From Paludibaculum fermentans (GTDB taxonomy: Bacteria > Acidobacteriota > Terriglobia > Bryobacterales > Bryobacteraceae): a stretch of DNA of 64,000 nt. Positions within the stretch are counted from its first letter, which is position 1. Each line of letters begins with the position of its first letter. Shown here one piece after another: positions 8,207 to 18,923 of this stretch. A program made the position numbers and the translations under genes. The stretch lies in NCBI RefSeq assembly GCF_015277775.1, contig NZ_CP063849.1, positions 8,447,501 to 8,511,500 on the forward strand, in the 5' to 3' direction. The notes under the pieces were generated by a model. That model was not told the DNA's origin, did not search any database, and worked only from the letters and a program-made list of their open reading frames with translations.

Positions 8207-10843
8207 ATGGCCGCAAATCTAAAGTCGCTTGTCAGCAAGCTAAATGACACCGCCCGACAGACCCTGGAATCCGCCGCCGGACTCTGCGTGGCGCGTACTC
8301 ACTACAACGTCGAAATCGAGCACTTCCTGCTTCGGCTTCTCGAAAACTCCGATGGCGACAGCAGTCGCATCTTCCACCACTTCGGGCTCGACCCATCCCG
8401 CCTCGACGCGGAGTTGAACAAAGCCCTCGACCGCTTTAAGCGCGGCAATGGGCGCACGCCCGCGTTCAGCGAGTCGCTGATCCAGATGTTCAGCGACGGG
8501 TGGACCCTCGGCTCGCTCGAATACAATGCCGCGTCGATCCGCACTGGCTTCACCGTACTCGCGCTGACCCAAAACGAAGCGCTGTGGCGGATGGCCCGTG
8601 AATCCAGCCGTGAATTGGGCCGGATCCAGCCCGAGCAGCTCAAGAGCGAGCTCATGGGCATTATCGCCGGCTCCATCGAAGACGCCGAAGGCGACGAGGC
8701 TCTGGAAGAAGGCGCCACCCCTGCCCCTGCCCGCAAGACAGGCGGGAAGACCCCCAACCTCGATCAGTTCACCGTCAACCTGACGGAGCATGCCAAGGCC
8801 GGCAAGATCGACAGCGTACTCGGCCGCGATACCGAGATCCGCCAGCTGGTCGACATCCTGATGCGCCGCCGGCAGAACAACCCCATCCTCACTGGTGAGG
8901 CCGGCGTCGGTAAGACCGCCGTTGTCGAAGGCTTTGCGACGCGCGTGGCCAATGGCGACGTGCCTCCCGCGCTCCGCAATGTGACGGTCCGTACCCTCGA
9001 CCTGGCACTATTGCAGGCCGGTGCGGGTGTCAAAGGTGAGTTCGAGAATCGCCTGAAGGGGCTCATCGAGGAAGTGAAGTCCTCCGCGACGCCCATCATC
9101 CTCTTCATCGACGAGGCCCACACCATGATCGGCGCCGGCGGTCAGGCCGGCCAGAACGACGCCGCTAACCTGTTGAAACCCGCCCTGGCGCGCGGTGAAC
9201 TGCGGACGATCGCCGCTACGACGTGGTCGGAGTACAAGAAGTATTTCGAGAAGGATCCCGCCCTTGCCCGCCGCTTCCAGGTCGTCAAAGTGGAAGAGCC
9301 CAGCGAGGACGTGTGCTGCACCATGCTGCGCGGCATCGTTACTTCGCTCGAGAAGCACCACAATGTGCGAATCCTCGACGAAGCGGTGAACTCGGCCGTC
9401 CGCCTCTCGCACCGCTATCTCGCTGGACGCCAATTGCCCGACAAGGCAGTCAGCATCCTCGACACCGCCTGCGCCCGCCTGGCCCTGGGGCAGAATTCGA
9501 CGCCTCCGGCCATCGAGGACGCTACCCGCGAAATCGACGACCTGGCCGTTCAGGTTCGGGTTCTGGAGCGCGAAGTGGCGGTCGGCGCCGACCATACGGA
9601 ACGCCTGGCCAAGATCGCTGAGCGCAAGCAGAAGGTGGAAGCGGAATTGGCCGCCTTGCAGGAACGCTGGACCAAGGAGAGCGGCCTGGTTCTCAAGGTT
9701 CGCGAACTCCGCCAGGCCATCGAAACCGCAACGCCCGGCTCCGACGTCTCCGCCCAGCGTGCCGAGCTCGACAAGCTGTCGGCGGAGGTCGCTGAACTCC
9801 AAGGCGAGACGCCGCTCACTCGCGCTTGCGTCGACGCCCAGATCGTCAGCGAAGTCCTGGCTGCCTGGACCGGCATCCCCGTCGGCAAGATGCTGAAGGA
9901 CGAGATCCAGACCACGCTGAACCTCGCCAGCCTGATGGGCCAGCGCGTCATCGGGCAGGACACCGCCCTGGACGTCATTGCCCAGCGCCTGCTCACCTCC
10001 AAGGCTTCGATGGACGATCCCAACCGCCCCATCGGCGTCTTCATGCTCATCGGGCCCAGCGGCGTCGGCAAAACCGAAACCGCGCTCGCCCTGGCCGACC
10101 TGTTCTACGGCGGTGAGAAGAGCCTCATCACCATCAACATGTCGGAGTTCCAGGAATCGCATACAGTCTCGACCCTGAAGGGCTCGCCTCCCGGCTATGT
10201 GGGCTACGGCGAAGGTGGCGTGCTCACGGAAGCCGTGCGTCGCAGGCCTTACTCCGTCGTCCTGCTGGACGAAGTGGAGAAGGCCCACCCCGACGTGCTC
10301 GAGCTCTTCTACCAGGTGTTTGACAAGGGGCACATGGAAGATGGCGAAGGCCGCGAAATCGACTTCAAGAACACGATCATCCTGCTCACCTCCAACGCCT
10401 GCACCGACACGCTGATGAAGCTGGTCGCCGATCCGGAGACTGCGCCTTCGCCCACAGGGCTCATCAAGGCCATGAAGCCGGAACTCGACAAGATCTTCAA
10501 GCCCGCGTTCCTCGGCCGCATGGGGCTCATCCCCTACTTCCCGGTTCGCGACGAGGCGCTGAAGTCCATCATCCGGCTCAAGGTTGGCAAGGTGCAGAAG
10601 CGCATCCTCGAGAATCACCGCATCCCGCTCTCCTACGACGAAGCCGTGGTGGACGAGATCGCCAATCGCTGTACCGAAGTGGAAAGCGGAGCCCGCAACA
10701 TCGACAACATTCTCGGCAACACTGTATTGCCCGAGATCTCCCGGGTCCTGCTGACTGAGTTTGCGGAGGGACGCCGTCCCGCTGCCTTCCAGATCGCCGT
10801 GGGCGAAGGCGGGCAGTTCGTTTACACTTCAACGCCCAGCTAA
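8207..10843 (+). CDS. clpV: TssH/ClpV, AAA+ ATPase that recycles the T6SS sheath
   Basis: 878 aa. The N-terminal double Clp repeat starts at [17 protein letters not shown] and is the sheath-binding domain. The first AAA+ module has Walker A GEAGVGKT near residue 230 and Walker [10 protein letters not shown]; a coiled-coil middle domain spans roughly 420-550; the second module has GPSGVGKTE near 616 and [13 protein letters not shown]. The motif set and position next to tssG separate it from housekeeping ClpB. It disassembles contracted TssBC sheath using ATP in the cytoplasm. All catalytic motifs look intact. It starts 3 bases after tssG. Confidence 0.95.
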   Translation: MAANLKSLVSKLNDTARQTLESAAGLCVARTHYNVEIEHFLLRLLENSDGDSSRIFHHFGLDPSRLDAELNKALDRFKRGNGRTPAFSESLIQMFSDGWTLGSLEYNAASIRTGFTVLALTQNEALWRMARESSRELGRIQPEQLKSELMGIIAGSIEDAEGDEALEEGATPAPARKTGGKTPNLDQFTVNLTEHAKAGKIDSVLGRDTEIRQLVDILMRRRQNNPILTGEAGVGKTAVVEGFATRVANGDVPPALRNVTVRTLDLALLQAGAGVKGEFENRLKGLIEEVKSSATPIILFIDEAHTMIGAGGQAGQNDAANLLKPALARGELRTIAATTWSEYKKYFEKDPALARRFQVVKVEEPSEDVCCTMLRGIVTSLEKHHNVRILDEAVNSAVRLSHRYLAGRQLPDKAVSILDTACARLALGQNSTPPAIEDATREIDDLAVQVRVLEREVAVGADHTERLAKIAERKQKVEAELAALQERWTKESGLVLKVRELRQAIETATPGSDVSAQRAELDKLSAEVAELQGETPLTRACVDAQIVSEVLAAWTGIPVGKMLKDEIQTTLNLASLMGQRVIGQDTALDVIAQRLLTSKASMDDPNRPIGVFMLIGPSGVGKTETALALADLFYGGEKSLITINMSEFQESHTVSTLKGSPPGYVGYGEGGVLTEAVRRRPYSVVLLDEVEKAHPDVLELFYQVFDKGHMEDGEGREIDFKNTIILLTSNACTDTLMKLVADPETAPSPTGLIKAMKPELDKIFKPAFLGRMGLIPYFPVRDEALKSIIRLKVGKVQKRILENHRIPLSYDEAVVDEIANRCTEVESGARNIDNILGNTVLPEISRVLLTEFAEGRRPAAFQIAVGEGGQFVYTSTPS

Positions 10844-10872
10844 ACCAGGCCGGGTGCGCGGAGGCACTGTGT

Positions 10873-13686
10873 ATGGGGGATCTGAAGCAGGCGAATCGGT
10901 TTCTTCAACTGGAAACGCCTCTCGGGGAAGACCGGCTGCTGCTCAAGTCGTTCGAGGGTACCGAAGAGATGTCTGGGCTGTTTCGCTATCAGCTCGAGAT
11001 GGTCTCTGAGGAAAATGACCTGGACCTCGATCAACTTGTCGGCAAGCCGGTCAGCTTCGGAGTGCGTCTTCGGGAGAAGAAGGAGTTCCGCTGGTGGAAC
11101 GGGGTCGTCAGTAAGGCTTGGCACTATCCTGACGAAGACAGGCTGGTGCACTACGGCGCGGAAGTAGTGCCGTGGTTCTGGTTTCTCACCCGTTCCACCG
11201 ACTGCTTCATCCGCCAGAAGATCGAGGTGAAAGACGTCCTCAAGGATGTCTTTCGCCGCTTCGGCTTCAATCAGTACTCCGATCAGGTCAAACGGCCCCA
11301 CACGCCGTGGCCCTATCTGACTCAGTATCGCGAGACGCACTTTGCGTTTCTCAGCCGCCTCATGGAGGAAGAAGGGATCTACTACTTCTTTCAGCATGAG
11401 AAAGGCAAACACACGATGGTGTTCACCGATGACAACGGCGTACACCAGCCCAGCCCGCATCAGTCGAGGATGAAGTTCCAGACGAACCGCGGGCCCGGTA
11501 CCTTTCACGCTGAAGATTCGATCTACCACTGGGAGTTCCACAGCCAGTTCGAATCAGGAAAGTACGCCCACGCGGAGTGGAATTTCCTCACCCCCGAAAT
11601 CAGCCTCAACTCTGAGGTGCCCGCCAAGACGAAAAAGGCTGCGGTGAAGCAGTACGAGATCTTCGACTACCCGGGCGAGTACGAAGAACGTCCCGAAGGC
11701 GACAGTTGGGCCACAACGCGCATGGAAGAGCAGGAACTCGATGACGAGTTCTGCAAAGGCTCCGGCGATAGCCGTGCACTCTCTCCCGGCTTCAAGTTCG
11801 ATCTGTACGGGCACGATCGCAAGGACCAGAACCGGCAATACGTCGTCACCGAAATCAAGCACAGCGCCGAGGAAGGCAGCTTCTTCGCCGGCGACCTGAG
11901 TGGCCCGGGCCGCTACACCAATTCCTTCAAGTGCATTCCGGCCACCGTGCAATACCGGCCGAAACGGAAGACGCCCAAGCACACCATGCGCGGCGTCCAG
12001 ACCGCCATTGTCGTGGGCCCCAAGCCGGAAGAGATTCATACTGACGATCATGGACAGGTAAAAGTCCAGTTCCACTGGGATCGCGAGAAGAACAAGAAGG
12101 ACGAAGACCGCTCCTGCTACATGCGCGTAGCCCAGCCCTGGGCCGGCAAGAACTGGGGCGGCATGTTCCTGCCCCGCGTCGGCCAGGAAGTGCTCGTCGA
12201 TTTTCTCGAAGGGGATCCCGACAGGCCCATTATCGTCGGCCGGGTTTACAACGCGACCCAGAAGCCGCCGTGGGAGTTGCCCAAGAACAAGAACTGGAGC
12301 GGTTTTAAATCGCGCTCCACCCGCGAAGGCTCAGCCGACAACTATAGCGAGTTGCGCTTCGACGACACGAAGGGCAAGGAAGAGTTCCTTCTCCACGCCG
12401 AACGCGACATGACCATCACCGTGGAACACGACACCAACGAGCATGTCGAACACAATCGCTATCTCACGGTCGACGGCATCCAGAGCGAGCAGGTGAAGCA
12501 GGATCTCCATTCCGATGTCGAGGGCGAACGCCGCGAACAGGTGGGCAAGAACCTGTCCCTGAACGTGGGCGGGCAGGCGCACCAGAAGGCCGCGAAACTC
12601 TACACGCTCGAATCCGGCGGCGAAATCCACCTGAAGGCCAAAGGCCGCATCGTTCTCGACGCCGGCGCTGGCATCACATTCCTTGGGCAGGGTGGTTCTT
12701 CCTACATCGATGTCACCGCGGCGGGCATTGTCATTCAGGGACCCATGGTCTACCTGAATTGCGGCCTCCCCAACGCCGGCCTCGGCATTCCCTCCATGCC
12801 CGAACTGCCCATCAAACCTGGCGACCTCATGCAGGGCGGCTTAACGGGACTGACAGGCCCTCTCGCTGGCGCAGCCGCCGGAAATCTGGGCGGAGCGCTT
12901 GGCGGGATTGCCGGCGCGGCGGGCGGCCTGATGGGCTCCGTCGGCTCTCAGTTGGGCGCGGCTCTTGGCGGGGCAGCGGCGGGTGCCGCTGGCGGCCTCA
13001 CTTCCGCCTTGGGCCCGTCTGGTGCCCTGGGCAGTGCCGCCGGCCTTCTGGGTGGTGCCGCCGCCCAGGCCGGCGCGAGTCTCGCAACGGCCGTGGCCGG
13101 CGTCGCACCGGGGATTCAGCCGGCAAGTGGCGGTCTCCTCGGGCAGGTGCAGGCGGGGGTGCCTGGCATCGGTGGGATAGCCGGAAGAGCGCAGGAGGCC
13201 CTCGGACAGGTCGCTGGCCAGGTGGAACAGGCGGCCGGGGCATTGGCCGGTCAGGCGCAACAGGTGCTTGGGCAGGTTGGTGCTCCCGCTCAGCAGGCCC
13301 TCGGCCAGTTTGTCGACCAGGCGCGGCAGGCAGTAGGGCAGATCGCTGGCCAGGCACAGCAGGCTCTTGCCCCGGTCGCCGGCCAGGCTGAACAGGCAGC
13401 CGGCCAGGCAGCCGGCAAGGTCCCTCAAGCTATTTCCTCCGCCACTGGGGCAGCCGCCGGGCAGGCCGCTGGGCTATTCGGGCAGAATCCGGCATCCCCT
13501 GCCGCTCAGGCTGATGCGGCTTCCAATACGCCAAGCACGGTTGGGCTGCCGGCGGCCGCCGGTTCTCCACTTGCATCCTCACCGGCCGGCGGTGAGGTAT
13601 TCCTGCCCGCGGCCGAACAGCCCGTCGCACGGCCCGACCCCAGGCCTCGACCCATTTCCAAGGAGGATGAAAACACATCGCGGTAG
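10873..13686 (+). CDS. vgrG: VgrG, T6SS spike protein with a long Ala/Gly/Gln-rich C-terminal tail
   Basis: 937 aa; GGAGG stands 8 bases before the ATG. Residues 1 to about 400 form the gp27-like base, and VGQEVLVDFLEGDPDRPIIVG near 440 is the gp5 OB-fold signature. The beta-helix needle with DUF2345-like repeats ends near residue 630 (GIVIQGPMVYLNCG). Beyond it lie about 305 extra residues: a Gly/Ala-rich part (to about 770), then Gln/Ala-rich repeats (about 770-852) of the type AGQAQQALGQ, then a Pro/Ala-rich end closing with RPRPISKEDENTSR. No enzymatic domain is recognised in the tail. The protein pierces the target envelope and carries effectors. No PAAR gene is seen downstream in the window, so the tip protein is elsewhere. 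Confidence 0.93.
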   Translation: MGDLKQANRFLQLETPLGEDRLLLKSFEGTEEMSGLFRYQLEMVSEENDLDLDQLVGKPVSFGVRLREKKEFRWWNGVVSKAWHYPDEDRLVHYGAEVVPWFWFLTRSTDCFIRQKIEVKDVLKDVFRRFGFNQYSDQVKRPHTPWPYLTQYRETHFAFLSRLMEEEGIYYFFQHEKGKHTMVFTDDNGVHQPSPHQSRMKFQTNRGPGTFHAEDSIYHWEFHSQFESGKYAHAEWNFLTPEISLNSEVPAKTKKAAVKQYEIFDYPGEYEERPEGDSWATTRMEEQELDDEFCKGSGDSRALSPGFKFDLYGHDRKDQNRQYVVTEIKHSAEEGSFFAGDLSGPGRYTNSFKCIPATVQYRPKRKTPKHTMRGVQTAIVVGPKPEEIHTDDHGQVKVQFHWDREKNKKDEDRSCYMRVAQPWAGKNWGGMFLPRVGQEVLVDFLEGDPDRPIIVGRVYNATQKPPWELPKNKNWSGFKSRSTREGSADNYSELRFDDTKGKEEFLLHAERDMTITVEHDTNEHVEHNRYLTVDGIQSEQVKQDLHSDVEGERREQVGKNLSLNVGGQAHQKAAKLYTLESGGEIHLKAKGRIVLDAGAGITFLGQGGSSYIDVTAAGIVIQGPMVYLNCGLPNAGLGIPSMPELPIKPGDLMQGGLTGLTGPLAGAAAGNLGGALGGIAGAAGGLMGSVGSQLGAALGGAAAGAAGGLTSALGPSGALGSAAGLLGGAAAQAGASLATAVAGVAPGIQPASGGLLGQVQAGVPGIGGIAGRAQEALGQVAGQVEQAAGALAGQAQQVLGQVGAPAQQALGQFVDQARQAVGQIAGQAQQALAPVAGQAEQAAGQAAGKVPQAISSATGAAAGQAAGLFGQNPASPAAQADAASNTPSTVGLPAAAGSPLASSPAGGEVFLPAAEQPVARPDPRPRPISKEDENTSR

Positions 13687-13832
13687 GGCCGGCCGCCGCT
13701 CGGCCCGGAGCAGCTTCATTCGTCCGCAACCCGAGCCATCAGGCGTCCGTCCCAACCCATGGCTCCTCCAGCCGCCCTGAATCGCGGTCCAGCGCCCTGT
13801 ACGCGAGGTGGAAACACTCGATTTTACGCTGT

Positions 13833-13850
13833 AGATTGATATAGTAATCT
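13833..13850 (+). promoter_or_regulatory. Candidate promoter with inverted repeat before the kinase gene
   Basis: An AT-rich patch in the 195-base gap after vgrG contains TATAGT (13840-13845) resembling a -10 box, enclosed by AGATT (13833-13837) and AATCT (13846-13850). No good -35 hexamer lies 17 bases upstream. The arrangement suggests a separate, possibly regulated promoter for the kinase gene that starts 32 bases downstream. Confidence 0.3.
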
Positions 13851-13881
13851 GACTGAATTCGTAACTTGAAGGAGAGATGCG

Positions 13882-16800
13882 ATGCATCCCCCGGTGTCCG
13901 GCCGCTCCCGCTATGAGCTGCGGGAAGTCCTCGGACGTGGCGGCATGGGCGTTGTCTACAAAGCGTATGACACGCTCATGCACCGCGAGGTGGCCCTAAA
14001 AACCATTCTCGACGTCCAGAGCAAAGCGGCTCTTGACCTGTTCTACCGCGAATGGGGCCTCCAGGCCTCCATTACGCACCCGAACATCGCCGAGATCTAC
14101 GACATCGGCGAGATGCAGCACGAGGGAGCGGTGCGCCCCTACTTCGTGATGCCGCTCCTGCCCGGCACCACGCTCACGGAACTCATCCGCACCTCCAGCG
14201 CCCGCCTCACCATCGATCGCGCGCTCGGCATCCTCACCCAGGTCTGCCGGGGGCTTCAGGCTGCCCACGATCGCGGCCTGATTCACCGCGACCTGAAACC
14301 CAGCAACGTTTTCGTCCTGGAAGACGACTCCGTCCGCATCATCGATTTCGGCATTGCGCACGTCGAGACCTCCGCCCAAACCAGCGTCCGGGGCACTCTC
14401 GCTTACATGGCGCCCGAACTGCTCCAGATGAAGCCGGCCAGCGTGGCCAGCGACATCTTCGCCCTGGGCGTACTCAGTTACGAATCCCTCACCCGCCGCC
14501 GCCCATTCGAAGGCTCGAATGACGCCGAACTTTCCCGCGCCATCCTCTACAGCAGCCCTCATCCCATCTCGGAACTGGTGCAGGGCGTTCCGCTGAATGT
14601 TTCCCGCACCATCCACAAGGCGATGGCCAAACAGCCCTGGCACCGCTACGCCAGCGCGCGCGAATTCGGCGAGACGCTCATCAAGGCGCAGCGCGGCGAG
14701 CCTATCGATTTCTTCGACTCCGCCAAAGTGCTGCCCCGCGTCGAACGGGCTTCCCGCGCCTATGAACGCGGCGAGTATCAGGTCGCCACCGAGATCCTCA
14801 ATGAGCTCGAATGTGAAGGACATATCGAACAGGAGATCCTGCTGCTCCGCCGGCAGGTGGAACAAACCCAACGCCAGTTAACTGTTCGCGGGTTTTTGGA
14901 CAGCGCCCGCCGCTTCGCCGAGGAGGAAGAGTTCGCCCTTTCTCTCCGCAAGGTCCAGGAAGCGCTCGACCTCGACCCCGAGAACACCGACGCCCAGGCC
15001 CTGCGCAATGAGGTGGAGAAGCAGCGGCGTGCCCGGAAGATCGAGGAATGGGCCGCGCTGGCCAAGAAGCACCTCGAGAACAATGCGTTCACCCATGCCC
15101 GCACCGCCCTGCAGAGCCTCCTGGAACTCCGCCCGAACGAACCCAATGCACTGGCGCTGCTCGCCGAGATTCAGCGCAAGGAGCAGGAGTTCGAGAAGAT
15201 CCGCCAGGAGAAGAGCCGGTTAGTGGCCAGCGCCCGCGACGCCTGGCAGCGCGGCGAAGTCACCAGCGCTTTGACGAACCTCGAGAAATGGGTCAATCTC
15301 GACGGCCAGGCGCCGGAGACTGATGCTGAGCGGATGGTCTCGCTGCAAAGCTTCTACAAGCAGGTGCGCGGCGAGCATGAAGCGCTGAAGAACTCCTATG
15401 ACAAGGCGCGTCACCTGCTCTCCGAGGGTGATCACGCCGGGTCGCTGGCCATCTGCAATCAGTACCTGGCCAAGTATCCAGGCCATGCCCTGTTTCAAGC
15501 GCTGAAGTTCGACGTCGAAGAACGCCAACGGCAAAACCTCTCCGCCTACATCGCCGAGACCGACCGGCGCGTCGACAACGAAGCCGACCTGGATCGCCGG
15601 GTCGCTGTTCTCGAAGAAGCTCTCCGCCAGCATCCCGGTGAAAGTCATTTCGAACGCGCGCTGAAATTGACCCGCGACAAGCGCGATCTCGTCTCGAGCG
15701 TCGCGTCGCGCGCCCGGCTCCACGAGGACGAGGGCCGCTTCGGCGAGGCGCTGGACCAGTGGGAAGTCCTCCGCGCGATCCATGCCTCCTTCCCCGGCCT
15801 GGAGTATGAGATCGATCGCGTTCAGAAGCGCCGTGACTCCCAGGCCCTGGTGGATGCCCGCTCAGGCTGGATTCGCCAGATCGACCATCACATCGAGGCG
15901 CGGGACTTCACCAAGGCGGCCGCCTCCGCGTCTCAGGCTCTCGCCGAGTTCCCCGGCGACCAGGAACTGATCGAACTGCGCAAGATGGCGGACGAGAAAT
16001 ACGCCCAGGTCAACCTGGCCGTTTCCCTGCTTGAGCAGGGCCGCGCCGTCGCCGCCGAAGGACAACCGGAAGCGGCGCTGGAACTCCTGCACAAGGCCTA
16101 CCAGACCGATCGGGACAATCCAATGATCCGGTCGGCGCTCGTCAATGCCCTCGCCTTGCGGGCTAAGAACGTCGCGGACACCGATCCCACCAGTGCCGAC
16201 GAGCTGGTCGGACAGATTCTGAAGATTGATCCCGGCCATACCATCGGCTTGAATTTGCGGGCCCTGCGGGCAGACAAGAAGAAGGAAGAGTTCATCGGCT
16301 GGTGCACCGCCCAGGCACGCAAGCTGCAGGCGGCCGGCGACCTGGAAGGCGCCATCGTGATCGTGCAGGAGGGCCTTTCCAAATACCCCAACGATGCCCG
16401 CCTGAATCAGCTTTACACTACCCTGGATCGCACCCAGGGCGGCATCCGGAAGATGCCCCAGCCGCCTCCACTCCCCGCACCTCCGCCGCCGGCTGCTGCC
16501 GCACCCGGACCACCGCCACCCGTCGTGCCACCGAAGCCCGGGCCGGCGCCCAGCGTTCCTCAGCCGCCAACCCGGGTTCCCACGATGGCGCCCCCGGTCG
16601 TACCACCACCGCCGGGGCCTGGCGGCAACGTGCCTCCTCCTCTGCCTGTGCAGTCGCCTCCCGTGGTGCCGCCTCCGCCTTCCGCTGCGGTGCCGCTGCC
16701 TCCGCAGGCTTCCGTGAATGTGCCGCCGACCCCACCATTGCCGCCGCCGGGCCCAGGTGTGCCCCCGCTTCCTGTCACTGAGCGGCCCATTGCCGGTAAA

Positions 16801-18915
16801 TCTCCCCTGCCGGCAGAGCCGGCGGTGCCGCCCACCACGGTCATTTCACCTGTCGCTCCGCCGACGGTTCTGAAGTCACAGGCCCCACCGCCGCCTCCGG
16901 CCAAGCCTTCTTCGCTCGCCACCCTGGTCAACAGCTCAAAAACCATACGCTATGGTCTGGTGGGAGCGGCGGCTCTCATCCTGATTGCCAGTGTCGCGGC
17001 AATCTTCAAAAAAGCTCAGCCGGTGGGACCAGTTCTCGTCAAAGTCGAGGTGCGCACGACACCGCAGGGCGCGAAGATCTCAATCAGCGACCAGGATCGC
17101 GGAGTCTCCAATCTCAAGCTGGACTTGACACCCGGTGAGTATCGCGCGGCCGCCGAGTTGGAGGGCTACCAACCGACATTCAGTACTTTCACGGTACGAC
17201 CAGGTGCCCCGATAGTCGTTGATCTGACTCTGCTGCCCTGGAAGCCCGCCGTGCGCGTCGTGAGCGAGGCCGAAGTGACTCAGGCCACTCTTTCCGGCCA
17301 GACCATGAATCCCGGTGCGCCAGGCGAGTATGCTGTTGATTCGCTGGGAGAAGGCTCTTACCAGTTGCGGATCGTGTCACCGAAGGGGGAGGTCAGTGCC
17401 GGCCTCCAGCTTTCGCCCCGCTCCGTGGCAACGTTGGCCGGGCCCATCCAGGTCAAGGACTTGGGGCTGATGCTCGTGAATCAGTATCTTGACCGCGTTG
17501 TGATCTATTACAGCGATCCCACCAGCAAGGTGAGCCTCGACGGCCAACCTGCCCAGCCGGTGCCCGTGGATGGCTTATCCATCAATGGGGTGAAGACTGG
17601 AGCCCACACCGTGAATGTCGAAGTCGGCACCACTACCCGCACCCTGACGTTCACCATGGCGCAAACGCCTATCGTTCAGGCGTTTGTCCTCGGCAAGGCC
17701 GAGGCTGATATGGGCACGATTCTGGTGAAGGCCGGCGAGGAGAACGTCAGCGTCACGATCAATGGCTACCCGCACTATCTGAAGACCCGCCAGGGGCAGG
17801 TCCGGCTGGTCAGCATTAAGCCGGGTACTTACAAGTTGGCGATTGCAAAGGATGGCTTCGAGGTGCCGCCCGCCCAGAATGTTGAGGTGAAGAAGGGCGA
17901 AGAGGCGATCGTCGAGTTCAAGCTGAAACAGATCGCCAAATTGGCCACCGCTAAAATCCAGGGCGCTCCGGGCGCTCAGCTTTTCATTGATGGGCAGGCC
18001 GCTGGTTCGCTGGCGCCCGACGGAACCTTCTCTGTGGATGTTGCGCCAGGCAGTCACAGTTTTGAGCTGCACCGCGGTACGGCGAAGTCCAAACCTGTCA
18101 CCCGGGACTTTAAATCGGGTGAGACCGTACAGGTTGCCGTCGATCTGCCCGCCCAGCAGGTGAATGGCACGGTTCGCTTCGAGGTCACCCCCTCGGATGC
18201 CACCCTCACGATACGGCGCGCCAACGAGCCCGAATCCCAGGCGCGGCCGGTGAGCCAGAATCCGCTTTCCCTGCCGGAAGGATCTTACATCGTCTTCGCC
18301 GCCTCTCCGAAGCATACGTCTTCGGTCGCGAACCTAAATGTCCAGAATGGGGTGAGCCAGACGCTGACCCTCTCTCTGCGCGCCCTGGAGGATCGCCAGC
18401 CCAAGAAAGCCGCCGAGACCCATGGGCTGGGAGACTTTGACGACCCGAACGGCTGGTCGAATGAGGGAGAGTGGAACGTCCGGAAGGGTGGGAAGTATGT
18501 CACCTACCGTCTGGCAAACACGGCGGCTGTCTTCCAGTTCCAGATTCAACAGCGCAAAGGTAAGCGGCTTCAGTGGTTCCTGCACTATACGGATTCTCGC
18601 AATCATGTGCTGTTCCGTCTGGACAAGACCAGCTTTTCGCGGGTCCTGGTGGCCGGCGGAAAATCGACCGATCAGGCCAGAATCGAGCACCATCTGCAGG
18701 ATACCGGCACGTACGAAGTCCGCATCACCGTCGATTCCGATCGCATCGTCCACGAACTGCGGAATGGCGATCGCTGGGTGGTTGTCGACTCCTACAGTGA
18801 GAAGGGAGTTGATCTGGCTGCCGGTAAGTTCGGGTTCTACGTGCCGGAAAGCCTGATCCCAGGGCACGACGAATACGGAGTGAAGAAGTTCACAATGGTC
18901 ACGAAGCCGCGCTGA
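13882..18915 (+). CDS. Ser/Thr protein kinase with TPR, TM helix, PEGA repeats and a lectin-like C-terminal domain
   Basis: 1677 aa; AAGGAGAG precedes the ATG. Residues 11-270 are a Hanks-type kinase with the Gly loop GRGGMGVVYK (18-27), Lys40, HRDLKPSN (135-142) and DFG (155-157), all intact. Residues 280-850 are TPR-like helical repeats. About 854-1007 is a Pro-rich linker (PPPP runs), followed by one TM helix near 1020-1042. The rest contains PEGA-type beta domains (VRTTPQGAKISISD near 1055 and GTILVKAGEENVSVTING near 1275, among others), and the last 170 residues look like a concanavalin/LamG-type jelly roll (GKRLQWFLHYTD, GKFGFYV). The kinase should face the cytoplasm and the PEGA/lectin part the periplasm. 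Placement after vgrG suggests a PpkA-like role in T6SS control, which is inference. Confidence 0.88.
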   Translation: MHPPVSGRSRYELREVLGRGGMGVVYKAYDTLMHREVALKTILDVQSKAALDLFYREWGLQASITHPNIAEIYDIGEMQHEGAVRPYFVMPLLPGTTLTELIRTSSARLTIDRALGILTQVCRGLQAAHDRGLIHRDLKPSNVFVLEDDSVRIIDFGIAHVETSAQTSVRGTLAYMAPELLQMKPASVASDIFALGVLSYESLTRRRPFEGSNDAELSRAILYSSPHPISELVQGVPLNVSRTIHKAMAKQPWHRYASAREFGETLIKAQRGEPIDFFDSAKVLPRVERASRAYERGEYQVATEILNELECEGHIEQEILLLRRQVEQTQRQLTVRGFLDSARRFAEEEEFALSLRKVQEALDLDPENTDAQALRNEVEKQRRARKIEEWAALAKKHLENNAFTHARTALQSLLELRPNEPNALALLAEIQRKEQEFEKIRQEKSRLVASARDAWQRGEVTSALTNLEKWVNLDGQAPETDAERMVSLQSFYKQVRGEHEALKNSYDKARHLLSEGDHAGSLAICNQYLAKYPGHALFQALKFDVEERQRQNLSAYIAETDRRVDNEADLDRRVAVLEEALRQHPGESHFERALKLTRDKRDLVSSVASRARLHEDEGRFGEALDQWEVLRAIHASFPGLEYEIDRVQKRRDSQALVDARSGWIRQIDHHIEARDFTKAAASASQALAEFPGDQELIELRKMADEKYAQVNLAVSLLEQGRAVAAEGQPEAALELLHKAYQTDRDNPMIRSALVNALALRAKNVADTDPTSADELVGQILKIDPGHTIGLNLRALRADKKKEEFIGWCTAQARKLQAAGDLEGAIVIVQEGLSKYPNDARLNQLYTTLDRTQGGIRKMPQPPPLPAPPPPAAAAPGPPPPVVPPKPGPAPSVPQPPTRVPTMAPPVVPPPPGPGGNVPPPLPVQSPPVVPPPPSAAVPLPPQASVNVPPTPPLPPPGPGVPPLPVTERPIAGKSPLPAEPAVPPTTVISPVAPPTVLKSQAPPPPPAKPSSLATLVNSSKTIRYGLVGAAALILIASVAAIFKKAQPVGPVLVKVEVRTTPQGAKISISDQDRGVSNLKLDLTPGEYRAAAELEGYQPTFSTFTVRPGAPIVVDLTLLPWKPAVRVVSEAEVTQATLSGQTMNPGAPGEYAVDSLGEGSYQLRIVSPKGEVSAGLQLSPRSVATLAGPIQVKDLGLMLVNQYLDRVVIYYSDPTSKVSLDGQPAQPVPVDGLSINGVKTGAHTVNVEVGTTTRTLTFTMAQTPIVQAFVLGKAEADMGTILVKAGEENVSVTINGYPHYLKTRQGQVRLVSIKPGTYKLAIAKDGFEVPPAQNVEVKKGEEAIVEFKLKQIAKLATAKIQGAPGAQLFIDGQAAGSLAPDGTFSVDVAPGSHSFELHRGTAKSKPVTRDFKSGETVQVAVDLPAQQVNGTVRFEVTPSDATLTIRRANEPESQARPVSQNPLSLPEGSYIVFAASPKHTSSVANLNVQNGVSQTLTLSLRALEDRQPKKAAETHGLGDFDDPNGWSNEGEWNVRKGGKYVTYRLANTAAVFQFQIQQRKGKRLQWFLHYTDSRNHVLFRLDKTSFSRVLVAGGKSTDQARIEHHLQDTGTYEVRITVDSDRIVHELRNGDRWVVVDSYSEKGVDLAAGKFGFYVPESLIPGHDEYGVKKFTMVTKPR

Positions 18916-18923
18916 GCGCCCGG

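Noticed and set aside
9008-10618. A 536-codon minus-strand frame opposite clpV
   Set aside because: Antisense shadow of the ClpV AAA+ gene; no family motif or ribosome site.
10844-13881. A PAAR or separate effector/immunity gene after vgrG
   Set aside because: The 195-base gap after vgrG holds no credible frame, and no PAAR-type repeat was found; any effector must be elsewhere or in the VgrG tail.
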